Origin: Neoechinorhynchus agilis | Taxonomy: Eukaryota; Acanthocephala | Length of the DNA: 64,000 nucleotides | Assembly: GCA_051530055.1 (NCBI GenBank) | Contig: CM121341.1 | Coordinates: 8,680,001 to 8,744,000 of the forward strand | Direction: 5' to 3' | Made by a program: the position numbers and the translations under genes | The notes under the pieces: generated by a model | What the model saw: the letters and a program-made list of their open reading frames with translations, nothing else | The model's database searches: none | Told to the model about the DNA's origin: nothing | Shown here: positions 33,200-46,200 of the stretch, one piece after another | How the letters are laid out: each line of letters begins with the position of its first letter | Numbering within the stretch: the first letter of the stretch is position 1

Positions 33200-33850
33200 A
33201 ATTTTGAAAATGCCCAGCCGTCCTCGTCCTCAATTGTCGCCCGAATGCTTGCAGGGTTGCCTCTCAACACGGCCAAGTCTGATATTTTGAACCAGGTATT
33301 GACCTGACCTTGGATCGCCGGTTATAACCTGAAGGCGTCGCTTCAGATTCCTCGGGAGTTGAGGAGCCTCGCAATCAAGAGATCCGTAGGTACATTGGCT
33401 AAATCAAGGTATTTCGCCGTTTTCCGCCTTTCTACAGTGCTCGCTGCACCTCCAGTTTGAACCACCGAGAACTTGAGATTGCTGGCCTTGAGTGTATCGA
33501 CACAGTGGCGTCCCAGAGGAGCCATTTACCCTCCCGCCAGGGAAATACGGTTTCCCCGTCAGGTCTAAGCCCGTCGTCCCTACAGAAGTTTACAGGTTCC
33601 AAAATATTGGGGGTATTTACCGCATAACAAGTGCCCGGCTCAGCACCATGTTGATTTCAGAATGTCTTGCGAATCTACCGGCTGATTTTCTACAGGCAGC
33701 GGTAACGGTGAGGAAAACTCCGATCCGTACTGCCTCGCCGGAGAATACCCTCGGATGCCAGCGGGACCGCGTTCAACCAAGCAGCCAACAACCTGGCACG
33801 GACAACGTCGTCGTTTGAGTTCCATAAGAGAGAGAGCTTTGGACTCTTGC
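33200..33850 (-). mobile_element. LINE relic, C-terminal part, heavily decayed
   Basis: Minus-strand fragments read NDDVVRARLLAAWLNAVPL near 33800, [15 protein letters not shown] near 33660 and, near 33230, AVLRGNPASIRATIEDEDG. These are the same C-terminal blocks as in the other LINE copies, here in many frames and 5'-truncated. The 3' end lies near 33200. Confidence 0.75.
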
Positions 33851-34292
33851 GACGAGAGATCGACTTAAAATGTACATCAAACAATGTAATTTAAAGCCTA
33901 TTGATTTTCTCGCTGATTTATGAACAACAAATACAAATAAGCAACCTTACGAAAGAATGAACGATGAAAATAACAGCAAACCTTTTTCATTATAATTTCA
34001 GAAAAGCCTACAGGATATTTGGAATTTTTTTTGTGTGCGTTTTCGTTGAATTTTGGCACTTTTGTCAAATGATTACGTATCAATCATTGTCATAAAGATG
34101 GCATCTTCATTTCCCATTTAAGTCTTATTGTTCTCAAAAATTGACTAAATTGTGGGAATGTTTCATATCGGCCATATCTATTTTTTGTGTAGAATTTTTG
34201 CCGAAAAAAAACTAGATCGTATATTTTCACTGACAAAAACCCAGGAACGCGTGCCGAAACAGGCACCCTGAACACGCTCTCAGATTGTTTTT
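33851..34292. other. Intergenic / UPF1 3' untranslated region
   Basis: No recognised gene. The portion nearest 34292 should be the UPF1 3' UTR. Confidence 0.35.
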
Positions 34293-37200
34293 CTATTGAT
34301 TTTGCGGTGGTTGCGGTTGACTGTTTAGACATTGTTGAAGAAAATTAGCTGATGATTGTCTTTGTTGATTTAAGATGGCCGATAACATTTGAGGAGGCGG
34401 TGGTGGTGGTGGTGGTGGTTGTCCGGCATGGAACAAATTCGGTTGTTGTTGTTGGGAGAATTGGGAGGATCGTTGACTAAACTGCGATAGACTCGAGGAC
34501 ATTCCTAACAAAGCAGCGAGGTTAGTGGTTGTGGTGTTTCTGCGTTGTTGATCACTGATTGAGCTCTCTGCAAGAGCGACAGTTGCGGCATAGATGTCCG
34601 TTGACTGCTGGAATCTCATAACATTAACCGATCCGACTTGTGGAGTTGGTTGTCCGACGAACTGATTTACATGTAGACCTGATGATTGCTGGGAGTATTG
34701 ACTGAGCTGTGACATGTATGATTGTGGATTAGGAAGAGTTCCTAATGAAATATTGTTCATGGCGTTATTGATTCCTGCAGAGAATTGGTTCATGAACAAA
34801 GGAAACTGAGGGATTGCTATTCCGGACGATGGTGTGATTAAATCGAAATTGTCGTTAGGACGACTATTTGATCCGAGGTTTAGAGGAAGGTTGAAATTCG
34901 GCTGGGTAAGGACGACCGATGTTGTCTGTTGGAGTGCATTTAAAGGCCCTTCAACTAATACTCGGTTCTTTTTCATGTGGAGAAGAAGAGTGTTGTAAAT
35001 GGGTTGTTTCGCCAAAACACGGGGATTACCGACGAGAATAAGACCATATTTGGCTCTAGTTATGGCTACATTCAGCCTTCGAACGTCACTTAAGAACCCG
35101 ATTATTTGCTGATCGTTTGATCGTACACATGAGACAATAATAAAATCCTTTTCGCGACCCTGGAACGCGTCTACACTCGCCACTTCAACTCTTTCATAGG
35201 TTTGGCGAGGCAGGGCCCCACAACTCTTCATGAAATGGACGATATAAGCGCGTTGGCCTTCATACGGTGTGACAATACCGAGTTGCTCGGGTTCAATTCC
35301 GGCCTTAAGTAACCGAGTTATCATTTTTTCGATCATTGAGGCCTCAGACCGATTTAAATATGAAGTCCCACTTCCAGAGATCTCTTCAGTTCCAAATGAA
35401 CAGTAAAACATGAGAGGACAGTCGGGACGTGGCCACGGAAAATCCTTACATATCATCGGTCTATCAGATGCTCCGATTCCATTTTGAAGGCTTCCATCAT
35501 AGAACGTGTTCGATGGAAACTCGCTGAGAGCAGGATGCATTCTGTATTGAACATTCAGACGTTTCGCACGAAGACCATTAACAATGAATCTCTCAAACAT
35601 CGATTGATTTAGACCAGCTCGAGATGCTTGTTTGCACATGACCACCGGGCCAAGTTGGCAGTGGTCACCTACGAGAATGACTCGTTTGCATCCTCTTACA
35701 AGTGGAATGAGACATTCCGGTTCAGTAGCTTGAGTGCTTTCGTCTATAAGAACGGCCTCAAAAGTGATTTTAGCCAGACGGTTATCACCGGATCCCACGC
35801 AAGTCGTACAAATCACATCCGCATCCTTAAGAATCGCATAATTTGCACGGCGTTTGTGTCGACCGTATCGTCGCTCATCAGCTTCACTCAGTTCACCACC
35901 CATTTCTTCTTTCAATTGTTGCAGTTTAATAAATTCCCCGTCCTCGTCTTTATAGGTCTTTGTTAAATTATGGAGAGCTAAGTGGCTGACTGATGAATCG
36001 ACGAGTTCTCGACTTTTGGCACAGACGCGGACCACTCGAAGTCCAGTCCGGTTTATTTTCTCGGTTAATTGGTCAACGGCGATGTTACTTGGGGCGCATA
36101 CCAGAATCGGAGATTGAAGTGATTGGAAAAGGTGGTAGACTATCGAAGCAGACGTCACTGTTTTTCCGGTCCCGGGTGGGCCTTGAATCAAGGTTACATG
36201 GTTTCGGAGGGCACGACGAACGGCATCTTCCTGAAATTTATTCAATTTTGGAAGACCAGGACAACTATGGTCCATAATGGCGTCAGGTTCGATACCACGA
36301 ACAGTTTGGTCTTCATTAATACCGAGAAGCACCTTACGGATTTTTTCGCCAATATCATATCTGGTGATAAAGTCGTCAAGTGCAGATTTCATTCGGTCGT
36401 ACGATGTCGGCTTCCATACAAATTCCACAACAAAGCCCGTTGTGTACTCTACGGGTGCAGGAGATATCATTTTATTGGCAAAAGTCCTTTTCTTAGAATT
36501 GGCTACTTCTAACAAAACGGTCCCGAAAAAACTACGAGTTTTCGGAGAGAGAGATGTATTTCACGTCTAATGTTACTTAAAAAGGACTTTTGCCCCGTTA
36601 AATTCAATTCCGATTTCATCGCTGACACTGTTCGGCACCTTTATAACATTTCCAACTCCTGACCATACAACTGGAGCGCGTAATTTCAGCCTTAACTCAT
36701 CACCAACATTAAGTCTCATTTGATCGGTGATTTTGGGCAAGGTAAAATATGCAACTCTCTTCCTGTTAAGTCCCATGTCCCATCTGACCTCAATGTCCTC
36801 CTGCTTCAACGACTCCTTTAATTTTCTATCTTCACGGGACTCAAGTTCAACGAGCCGTCCGAATATTCGGGAATAATGAGCGGCGTCATTGTACTTGAAT
36901 TCAACTCGTTCAGGTTCTTCTTCTTTAGCATTTTCTTCAGTATCCTTAGCCGATCCATCCTTACTCTTCTCGTCTTCCAACCTGGCGCGTTTCCATTGTT
37001 TTTCCATTGCGATTATTCGATTACTGCCTACATCTGAAACTGTCGCCATTTCGTGTTCTGTAGGGACCCGGACGAGCCATGGAAGGAACTGCCGGTTCTG
37101 AATCAATGGTTCCCATTCTTCAATATCCCACGAAAGCTCCTTTAGGCTGCCCTGAGAAGCACATGGTTGTCTACATAGAATAACGACAGCCTTGTGCGTC

Positions 37201-37625
37201 TGGGCAGGCACAAAGCCAAGCAGAAAAACATTTCTACAGCCACAGCAGTAGCACTCAAGGTCAGTATCGCCTAGCGGACCGGCTGAGTTCAACACAACTT
37301 CTTTAGATTTTGAACGAACTAAGTGGTTTATGATATGACTAGCAGTCTGACTCGATTTGGTTCGCCCATTGCAGAACCAACGCTTGCCTTTTTCACTGTA
37401 GACCAAAGAAAGTGGATCTGAAAATCCACAGTATGCACATGAGAGACCTTCGTCGGACGCTGATGATTCTTCGTTGGTATCATCTTCGTCCTGCGTAGGC
37501 GCATCACATGATAAATCAGGAAAATCGATCTTGGAATCGATGGAAGGCGTCTCAAATGATGATGATGATGGTATGTTATCTGGATTAAGCCGTTTAAAAG
37601 CGTCGAGTGTTCGTCGCGGTTGCAT
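34293..37625 (-). CDS. UPF1: UPF1 (RENT1/SMG-2) RNA helicase of nonsense-mediated decay
   Basis: An ATP-dependent SF1 RNA helicase that recognises aberrant translation termination and triggers mRNA decay in the cytoplasm. Exon 1 (36588-37625) encodes an acidic N-terminus and the CH zinc domain: [42 protein letters not shown] and CRQPCASQ. Exon 2 (34293-36491) has Walker [20 protein letters not shown], Walker [51 protein letters not shown] and [11 protein letters not shown]. The C-terminal tail is Gln-rich with several SQ dipeptides ([23 protein letters not shown]), the usual SMG1-type phosphorylation sites, and a run of nine Pro. The single intron (36492-36587) lies inside a 15-bp inverted repeat and adds about ten residues at the 1B/RecA1 border relative to human UPF1. 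The acceptor-like TTTTAG is 3 nt before the ATG. Confidence 0.95.
36477..36594 (-). mobile_element. Inverted-repeat-bounded intron in UPF1 (introner-like)
   Basis: GGCAAAAGTCCTTTT (36477-36491) and AAAAGGACTTTTGCC (36580-36594) are exact 15-bp inverted repeats. The only workable GT donor, read on the minus strand, lies inside one copy, and the AG acceptor abuts the other. The extra residues at this point in UPF1 are encoded by the repeat. No target-site duplication was seen. Confidence 0.45.
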
Positions 37626-37803
37626 TGTCTAAAACGGAAGAGAAAGCTTTGAAATATGTTACTTCGCGTGCGTTAGGACAACAATAAAACGGTAGAAAAC
37701 AACGATGCAACTTAGTTGATTAGAATGCAAATTGGTGTAAATAACAACAACCTTGGTGAAAGGGCGCCATTATTTAAAAAAAAGAAGATGAAACTACAAC
37801 ATT

Positions 37804-38610
37804 AATTGCTAACATAGAGAATCGTCGTCGACGTGAATTTGATTCGAGTTTGCCAAACAAAAGTTATCACAGGATTACTCAAGAAGAAGAAGAGCAATCC
37901 CATGAAGAATATCACAGCAGGAGGTTCAATGGTTCCTCAGCGATCTCCAATCATCAGGAGAAGCAAAAACCTTGTGTGGACTTCAGCCTGAGGCTAACTT
38001 ACGGAGGAGATTGGAAATGAACAATGGAGTTTAAAAACCGAATCATACGCTAATAATTCAGAAAATTCATGATAAAACCAAAACGTTAGACGCGGATCCA
38101 CGCCTATAGTCCAATTTTGACTTTTAACTTAATTTGTAGAAATATAAAGAGCTAAACAAAAAAGGTTACGAAATATTTTAAAAAAACATCGCCCAACTCG
38201 AATAATTGCTAACATAGAGAATCGTCGTCGACGTGAATTTGATTCGAGTTTGCCAAACAAAAGTTATCACAGGATTACTCAAGAAGAAGAAGAGCAATCC
38301 CATGAAGAATATCACAGCAGGAGGTTCAATGGTTCCTCAGCGATCTCCAATCATCAGGAGAAGCAAAAACCTTGTGTGGACTTCAGCCTGAGGCTAACTT
38401 ACGGAGGAGATTGGAAATGAACAATGGAGTTTAAAAACCGAATCATACGCTAATAATTCAGAAAATTCATGATAAAACCAAAACGTTAGACGCGGATCCA
38501 CGCCTATAGTCCAATTTTGACTTTTAACTTAATTTGTAGAAATATAAAGAGCTAAACAAAAAAGGTTACGAAATATTTTAAAAAAACATCGCCCAACTCG
38601 AATAATTGCT
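37804..38610. repeat. Exact 400-bp tandem duplication
   Basis: The unit beginning AATTGCTAACATAGAGAATC at 37804 restarts at 38204 and ends about 38610. By eye the copies are identical thro. Confidence 0.9.
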
Positions 38611-40200
38611 GACTTCATCAAAAAAAACCTCGAAGTCTAAAGAAGAAACGGCACAATGATAAAAAACGAGATTTCATAACTTCGAATGTGGACAGGGAGC
38701 AAATCCTCAAAAAGACGTCTTGTTCTTGAATTCTTTCACAAATCGATGCGTCCATCTGCAATAGAACGAAACTTTTGCTTAATAAAGTGCTACCGGCCAT
38801 TTACGGGTTAAAAAAATCAATGAAACACAACGCTGGGAGTGGACATTCGGCCCGTGAACTTAAAGGAAACAAGTGAAACCTTTTTTTTTCGAAATATCTT
38901 ATAAGTGAATTTAAATCCGGGAAGTGGTAAAACCAAGAAAAACGTAATTTTTTCTTTAGAAGACAGTAGCCAAAGGTTTAAATTATGACATCTCGTAAGA
39001 AAGATTAATACGTAAAACTAAGGCATTCGTTTAAAGAACAATAAAAAAACAACATTAAAATATTTCTTGTCTTTCTCATCGAAATTTCTATAAAAATCCG
39101 TAAAAAATTGAATCATTTTGCGCTCAAAACAAAAGTGACTTGAGATCTATAATGGTTTTGTAGCCAACATAAAAAGCATGGATTTTCTTCAGCAGCACAA
39201 GATCGTCTTAGTAGACCATAAAAACCAAAAGGAGGTAAGACTCACGTGCGATCAATAAACTACAAAAACAGTTATATTTACGAAACACACGCACGAATCC
39301 ATACACAAAAAACACTTTGTTTTCCTTAAAACTAATTGAACCTGAGAAAACAAATTCTTTCGGAAAAATAGCGCAAGTTTGAGTTTGTTGTTTGAACATT
39401 ACATTTTTTTTGATTTGTTGATTTTTCCATTGTTTTCTAATGTTGCGCGTCGTGCTCTAATGTGATTTCACGCAGTTTTGTTCATAATGTCTTGATCGGA
39501 GCACGTGAGTCATAAATATCGTCTTAGTGATTAATTCATCGGTCAGAAACCTCGTTTGTGGTCGTGTTTTTATTTAACGACTTTCATAAAAATTAACTTT
39601 TGACATTGTCTCACATAATATTTCGAATTCAAATAAAAGAAGGTTTTATAACCGAAAAAGGCCAACTCTTCGTCGCCATGACTACCGAATGTCAATTGAA
39701 ACAGTACTTTATAGTCGTTTTGGGATCGATTGATTCCAAAGACTGCGTAAAATTTCATCGTTTAACTTTGTTAATTTTATTTATTATAAAATATTGACAA
39801 AATTGCGTTTAGAAGTGTTGTATTTGACCATCAGCTCTATAGTCTTTTTCTGATGGCAATGATTGAAAAAATCACTGAAATACCCATTTTCCCCAACTTT
39901 GCTGTTATTTGGTCCCTTTTGATAGATAAAAGCTTTCTATGAAAATACTTTCCAAAAGCAAAAATATTTTCCAAACATGCAGACACTTTTCCGGAGGATT
40001 ATTAATATTTAGACACACATTAAAAAAATTAGAATGTTTTTGCAAAAACTCGGATTTACTACCAATTGATCATTCTTTGTACTTTGAAAAACAACAACAA
40101 TCCGACTCATAAAAGTTTATTCGATTTTCTGCCGCCATAAACAAACATTAGAATAATTCAATCTTCAAACAAAATTCGAATATTTTGTGGTGAATATTCT
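38611..40200. other. No recognised gene
   Basis: AT-rich DNA with several 60-65-codon frames of no recognisable content. A faint family C-like end (GAAGTGGTAAAACCAAGAAAA) is at about 38920. Nothing else was found. Confidence 0.35.
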
Positions 40201-40201
40201 A

Positions 40202-40357
40202 GCCCGGTTAGAAATCATTCTATTGTTCGCCAAATATTTCAAAAAAAGGAACCCTCGCCGCTTCATAATCATTGCGTTTAAGTGTTTTATTCGCAATTAA
40301 ACGGAGATTTACCCTTTCGAAATATTCAGCGAACAATAAAATGATTTCTAACCGGGC
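40202..40357. mobile_element. Foldback element at the head of the 428-bp satellite
   Basis: Arms 40202-40240 and 40319-40357 are inverted repeats with 36 of 39 matches (GCCCGGTTAGAAATCATTCT against AATGATTTCTAACCGGGC). The right arm is also part of every unit of the array that follows. Confidence 0.75.
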
Positions 40358-42898
40358 GACACAAGTCAAAATTTGTCCATCCCGATATGGATTTTCTCTC
40401 GATATGATTAAAATTGGAACAGTTGTACAAGAAACGTTCATATTTTTCTATGCTTTCATTAGTAGACGAGCACCCATAAATTGTAAGCTTCCTTACTGTT
40501 CATGGATTTACGCATTGTTAACATCCTTTTGTTCACTAAATACTAAAGATTAAATTTTCTCCCTCTACTGAAACCGACTTCCTCTTAAAATTGTTGTGCT
40601 AATATTGCATTTGTTTAAGCCGTTTTGATTTGCTTTCAATCGATCAAAGTTACTTTTGTCGTTCGTATCAAGAAGAAGATCCTTTGGGATGGATATAATC
40701 CTGGTTAAAGACTCTTTTATTGAAATATTTCAAAAAAGAACACCCCAATCCGCGAAATATTTCAATAAAATGATTTCTAACCGGGCGACACAAGTCAAAA
40801 TTTGTCCATCCCGATATGGATTTTCTCTCGATATGATTAAAATTGGAACAGTTGTACAAGAAACGTTCATATTTTTCTATGCTTTCATTAGTAGACGAGC
40901 ACCCATAAATTGTAAGCTTCCTTACTGTTCATGGATTTACACATTGTTAACATCCTTTTGTTCACTAAATACTAAAGATTAAATTTTCTCCCTCTACTGA
41001 AACCGACTTCCTCTTAAAATTGTTGTGCTAATATTGCATTTGTTTAAGCCGTTTTGATTTGCTTTCAATCGATCAAAGTTACTTTTGTCGTTCGTATCAA
41101 GAAGAAGATCCTTTGGGATGGATATAATCCTGGTTAAAGACTCTTTTATTGAAATATTTCAAAAAAGAACACCCAATCCGCGAAATATTTCAATAAAATG
41201 ATTTCAACCGGGCGACACAAGTCAAAATTTGTCCATCCCGATATGGATTTTCTCTCGATATGATTAAAATTGGAACAGTTGTACAAGAAACGTTCATATT
41301 TTTCTATGCTTTCATTAGTAGACGAGCACCCATAAATTGTAAGCTTCCTTACTGTTCATGGATTTACACATTGTTAACGTCCTTTTGTTCACTAAATACT
41401 AAAGATTAAATTTTCTCCCTCTACTGAAACCGACTTCCTCTTAAAATTGTTGTGCTAATATTGCATTTGTTTAAGCCGTTTTGATTTGCTTTCAATCGAT
41501 CAAAGTTACTTTTGTCGTTCGTATCAAGAAGAAGATCCTTTGGGATGGATATAATCCTGGTTAAAGACTCTTTTATTGAAATATTTCAAAAAAGAACACC
41601 CCAATCCGCGAAATATTTCAATAAAATGATTTCTAACCGGGCGACACAAGTCAAAATTTGTCCATCCCGATATGGATTTTCTCTCGATATGATTAAAATT
41701 GGAACAGTTGTACAAGAAACGTTCATATTTTTCTATGCTTTCATTAGTAGACGAGCACCCATAAATTGTAAGCTTCCTTACTGTTCATGGATTTACGCAT
41801 TGTTAACATCCTTTTGTTCACTAAATACTAAAGATTAAATTTTCTCCCTCTACTGAAACCGACTTCCTCTTAAAATTGTTGTGCTAATATTGCATTTGTT
41901 TAAGCCGTTTTGATTTGCTTTCAATCGATCAAAGTTACTTTTGTCGTCGTATCAAGAAGAAGATCCTTTGGGATGGATATAATCCTGGTTAAAGACTCTT
42001 TTATTGAAATATTTCAAAAGAACACCCCATCCGCGAAATATTTCAATAAAATGATTTCTAACCGGGCGACACAAGTCAAAATTTGTCCATCCCGATATGG
42101 ATTTTCTCTCGATATGATTAAAATTGGAACAGTTGTACAAGAAACGTTCATATTTTTCTATGCTTTCATTAGTAGACGAGCACCCATAAATTGTAAGCTT
42201 CCTTACTGTTCATGGATTTACGCATTGTTAACATCCTTTTGTTCACTAAATACTAAAGATTAAATTTTCTCCCTCTACTGAAACCGACTTCCTCTTAAAA
42301 TTGTTGTGCTAATATTGCATTTGTTTAAGCCGTTTTGATTTGCTTTCAATCGATCAAAGTTACTTTTGTCGTTCGTATCAAGAAGAAGATCCTTTGGGAT
42401 GGATATAATCCTGGTTAAAGACTCTTTTATTGAAATATTTCAAAAAAGAACACCCCAATCCGCGAAATATTTCAATAAAATGATTTCTAACCGGGCGACA
42501 CAATCATTGTCCATCCCGATATGGATTTTCTCTCGATATGATTAAAATTGGAACAGTTGTACAAGAAACGTTCATATTTTTCTATGCTTTCATTAGTAGA
42601 CGAGCACCCATAAATTGTAAGCTTCTTTACTGTTCATGGATTTACGCATTGTTAACATCCTTTTGTTCACTAAATACTAAAGATTAAATTTTCTCCCTCT
42701 ACTGAAACCGACTTCCTCTTAAAATTGTTGTGCTAATATTGCATTTGTTTAAGCCGTTTTGATTTGCTTTCAATCGATGAAAGTTACTTTTGTCGTTCGT
42801 ATCAAGAAGAAGATCCTTTGGGATGGATATAATCCTGGTTAAAGACTCTTTTATTGAAATATTTCAAAAAAGAACACCCCAGTCCGCGAAATTCACCA
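40340..42898. repeat. 428-bp satellite, about 6 tandem units
   Basis: Units recur at 40340, 40769, 41199, 41625, 42051 and 42481 (TGATTTCTAACCGGGCGACA; one copy lacks a T). Each carries GGATGGATATAATCCTGG and a small palindrome, TTTATTGAAATATTTC facing GAAATATTTCAATAAA. Units are nearly identical apart from single-base indels. Each has a 108-117-codon frame with no ATG at its head that is disrupted in some units; it has no recognisable domain and is probably not a gene. Confidence 0.93.
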
Positions 42899-43247
42899 CA
42901 AGTCAAAAATTTTCAATCATTATCATTTCATTGAGGGTTTCGTGTGCATCCACAAATTTTGTTACGGCACCGTGTTTTTTTTCTCCGTGATGCTATGAGC
43001 ATTCTGACTCTTCTCGTGATCACGAACTCACTGAATGCACAAATACATGGCGCAACTCCGTCTTCTCGGTGACGTTTTGTTTTTGCATTTCTTAGGTGAG
43101 AGCCCGGCGTTTTTTCTCCGTTCCATCAAAAAAGTATCCACATCTTCGAGAGAGAGAGAGAAATGTTGATGGAAACGCTTTTGGTTTTAATAGTTGGTTT
43201 CAGAATTCCGCTTATTTTCCCACCAAAAGAAGTTTTAGATATTGAGC
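42899..43247. other. Upstream region of the HERC gene
   Basis: No gene recognised. It contains an AGAGAGAGAGAG run at 43150 and, 9 nt before the HERC ATG, a TTTTAG acceptor-like site. An ATG at 43163 opens an overlapping frame that would be removed if that acceptor is used. Confidence 0.45.
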
Positions 43248-46200
43248 ATGCTTTGTTGCGGACATTCGGACAAGGGTCAATTAGGTCTTGGTGCCTCCGA
43301 GAAGGAAGTATACACAAATCCCGTTTTGAATACATTCATTCCTGGTCAATGCAAACAAGTGGCGTCAAGCATAAATCATACGTTGTTCCTACTCGATGAT
43401 GGATCCGTGTGTTCATGTGGAAGTAACGACTTTGGCCAGCTCGGTCATTCAAAGACCAAAACAAAACCTCAACTAGTGGACGCCCTTCGTATGGTCGAAT
43501 GTGTCCAGGTAGGATGTGGACTCTGTTTCTCCGTCTGCCTCAGTGTTGATGGACGCTTGTTTGTCTTTGGAAGTCTTAGTGGTCAAGTAGACCTAATGCA
43601 CTATCGGAAACCGAACCTTTTGAATGAAATCGAAGGGCGTGTGCTGCATTTTGGAGTGGGGCACCATCATTTAGTGGCTTTATCGGAGTCCGGACTCCTT
43701 TATGCAATGGGCGGTAACCAATTTGGCCAGTTAGGAGTGGGTAAACGATTGAATCGATGCGAGAGACCCATTGCACTCAGCTTCCATGGGGTTCCTATCG
43801 CTCATGTTGCATGTGGAGCGTTCCATACTGTAATGGTTAGCAAGAGCGGATATGTGTTCTCGTTTGGAAGTAATCAGTTTGGTCAATTGGGAATCGGAAT
43901 AGAGAATAGAGGACAAAGTGTGACTAGTGTCGATGATCCCACTCAGATCGTACAGCTAAATGGACAAAAGTCAAAATTTGCTTGTTGTGGAGAACGACAT
44001 ACTGTGAAAGCAAAAAATCTGCAGTGTGGCCGGGGGATTGATTAAAAACATTATTAGACGAGAGGTCCGCAGAGTTTTTGCGCTAATCGTCACGGCTCAA
44101 GGTGGTGTCTTTTCGTTTGGATCAGGCACTTACGGGCAATTAGGCCATGGATCCACTAACCACGAGGCTTTGCCTAGAAAGATATTTGAACTTATGGGTT
44201 CAATCGTGACTCAAGTAGCTTGTGGACGGTGCCACACTTTGGCCTACACTCCACTTACAGGTCGGGTTTATGCATTTGGTAATTGCTCTAGTGGCCAACT
44301 GGGCATGGAATGCATGAAGAGAACCCCACGTCCACTTGTATCAATAACAAGTCCTACGGCGATTCCACTCAAGTTCCTTCCATTCGGTAACGTGACCAAC
44401 GGTGAAACAAACGGCTATGTTTTAACGTCTATATTCGCAGGCGGAGATCAAACATTTATTCGGTTCAGCACTCCACAAATGCAACGATTACCTCTTGATT
44501 ATCGCTTTATAATGGATCGAAGATGTATTCGAACGTTGAGTGTAGCATTTGCAAGAGAGTTATGTTCGGTGAGTGGTCTCGAACGCAAGTTTGTTTCGTC
44601 CGAAATTATAAGAGCAATAGAAATATCATTCAAATTCAGTACTTGCTTAAATGGCTCATTTTTGAGTGAGAATGTCCATATGGATGCAAGCACAAGGAGA
44701 AGTGGAATCGATCTTCAACAGGTGATTGATTTCTTCGAGAAACTACGAAGTGTAAACGAGTTTATTTCTGGTGTCATCGCTTCATATCTGGGTCCCATGC
44801 TTTCTTCACAATCAACCAATTGCCCAATTGAAGGTCTTCGGATCTATATTACACTTCCATTTTGTCATCTGTTCGAACGTGATGATTATCTCGGTTAAAA
44901 ATTCGGACTCTCCACACCCACACTTAGACGTCGAGAATCCGTGTTTTACGTCCTTTATCCTTATGCACGGGCACTTAACTCACTGGGTCCAGATTCGTCA
45001 ATGGTAGTCAATAACTGGATCGAGGAAATAGGTGTTCAAATGTTCGACCGAATACTTCATCTCTTTAAACCGCTAGTTCTTCGAATTCTACAAACAATGC
45101 AACAGCAGCAGCAGCCTTCTAATTTGTTTGACTTAAATGGTCCTGCATATATGCTTCAGGCTGTGATGAGAGTCCTCGAGCGTTTCTCAAATATCAATAG
45201 ACAAGCAGCGAATGGAGAAATCGTTGAAGGCGATTCCTTCTATATCCCGGAGCTCTCGGATATTATAAACGTTCAAGAGGACTATTATATATGGCTGCAG
45301 AGTCCAAACAAAAATGCAGATCATTTCACGACGTTTTGTCAGTTTCCGTTTGTGTTCGATGGAGTTGCCAAGTATCAGCTTCTTCAGGCAGATGCTCGTA
45401 TTCAACAATATTTTGCTCATGTTACTGCCGTAGGCGCAAATAGGATGCGAGTGATTGAAGGGAATTTTGGTGAGTTTGAGATGCCTGAATTGCATTTACT
45501 TGTGTCGAGGGATAATTTTGTGAACGAAACAATTGAGCAATTAAATATGAGGAGTCCCCAGGAACTAAAAAAGCCGATGAGAGTATTCTTTTATGGAGAA
45601 GAAGGACTAGATGCCGGAGGAGTTAAGAAGGAATTTTTTCTACTATTAATGAAGGAAATATTAGATCCAAAATATGGAATGTTTCGATTGTTTGAAGAAT
45701 CCAATTGCATTTGGTTCAATGCAACTTCTTTTGAAGCCCCTGAAATGTATGGGCTTGTTGGAAAAGTTTGCGGTCTTGCTATTTATAACGATACAATCAT
45801 CGATCTTAACTTTCCTGCGATCCTGTGACGCACAGATAGTGCCTTGGTGGGGGAAGGGGTTTTAATATTACACTAGTCTCAGTCTTTTTTGTCCAAATGG
45901 ATTGAAGTGTAGAAAGTTCATTCATTTTGTTGAGCAGTTCTGGGGGCTTTGTCGATTTGGCCTTTAGAAACTGTAATGATCGATCTAAACTATCCCCTTA
46001 ACAGCTTTTGAGATATTGAAAACGAATTCTCCTCAACTCATTCACGATTTACTCGATTATTACTGTTGAAAAGTCAAAAAAATCGTCGCACAGGGTTTTT
46101 TGCGTTCCCTAAACAAAAAGCTATCTCCCTTGTATGTGTTTTTGATTTTCCGAGAAGTACGATTGATAATTTTATTGGATTTTCTTTGAAAAGAATTTTA

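Noticed and set aside
40272-42990. Repeated 93-117 codon frames in the 428-bp satellite
   Set aside because: They start at non-ATG codons, end at different points when a unit has an indel, and have no domain. Best explained as repeat-borne chance frames.
43163-43399. Upstream ATG frame overlapping the HERC4 start
   Set aside because: Conserved HERC4 protein begins MLCCGHSDKGQLG at 43248, and an acceptor-like site between the two ATGs would remove the upstream one.
44004-44074. Possible non-canonical (shifted) splice site in HERC4
   Set aside because: A canonical GT-AG solution exists with the acceptor at 44063-44064 that keeps frame and adds three residues.
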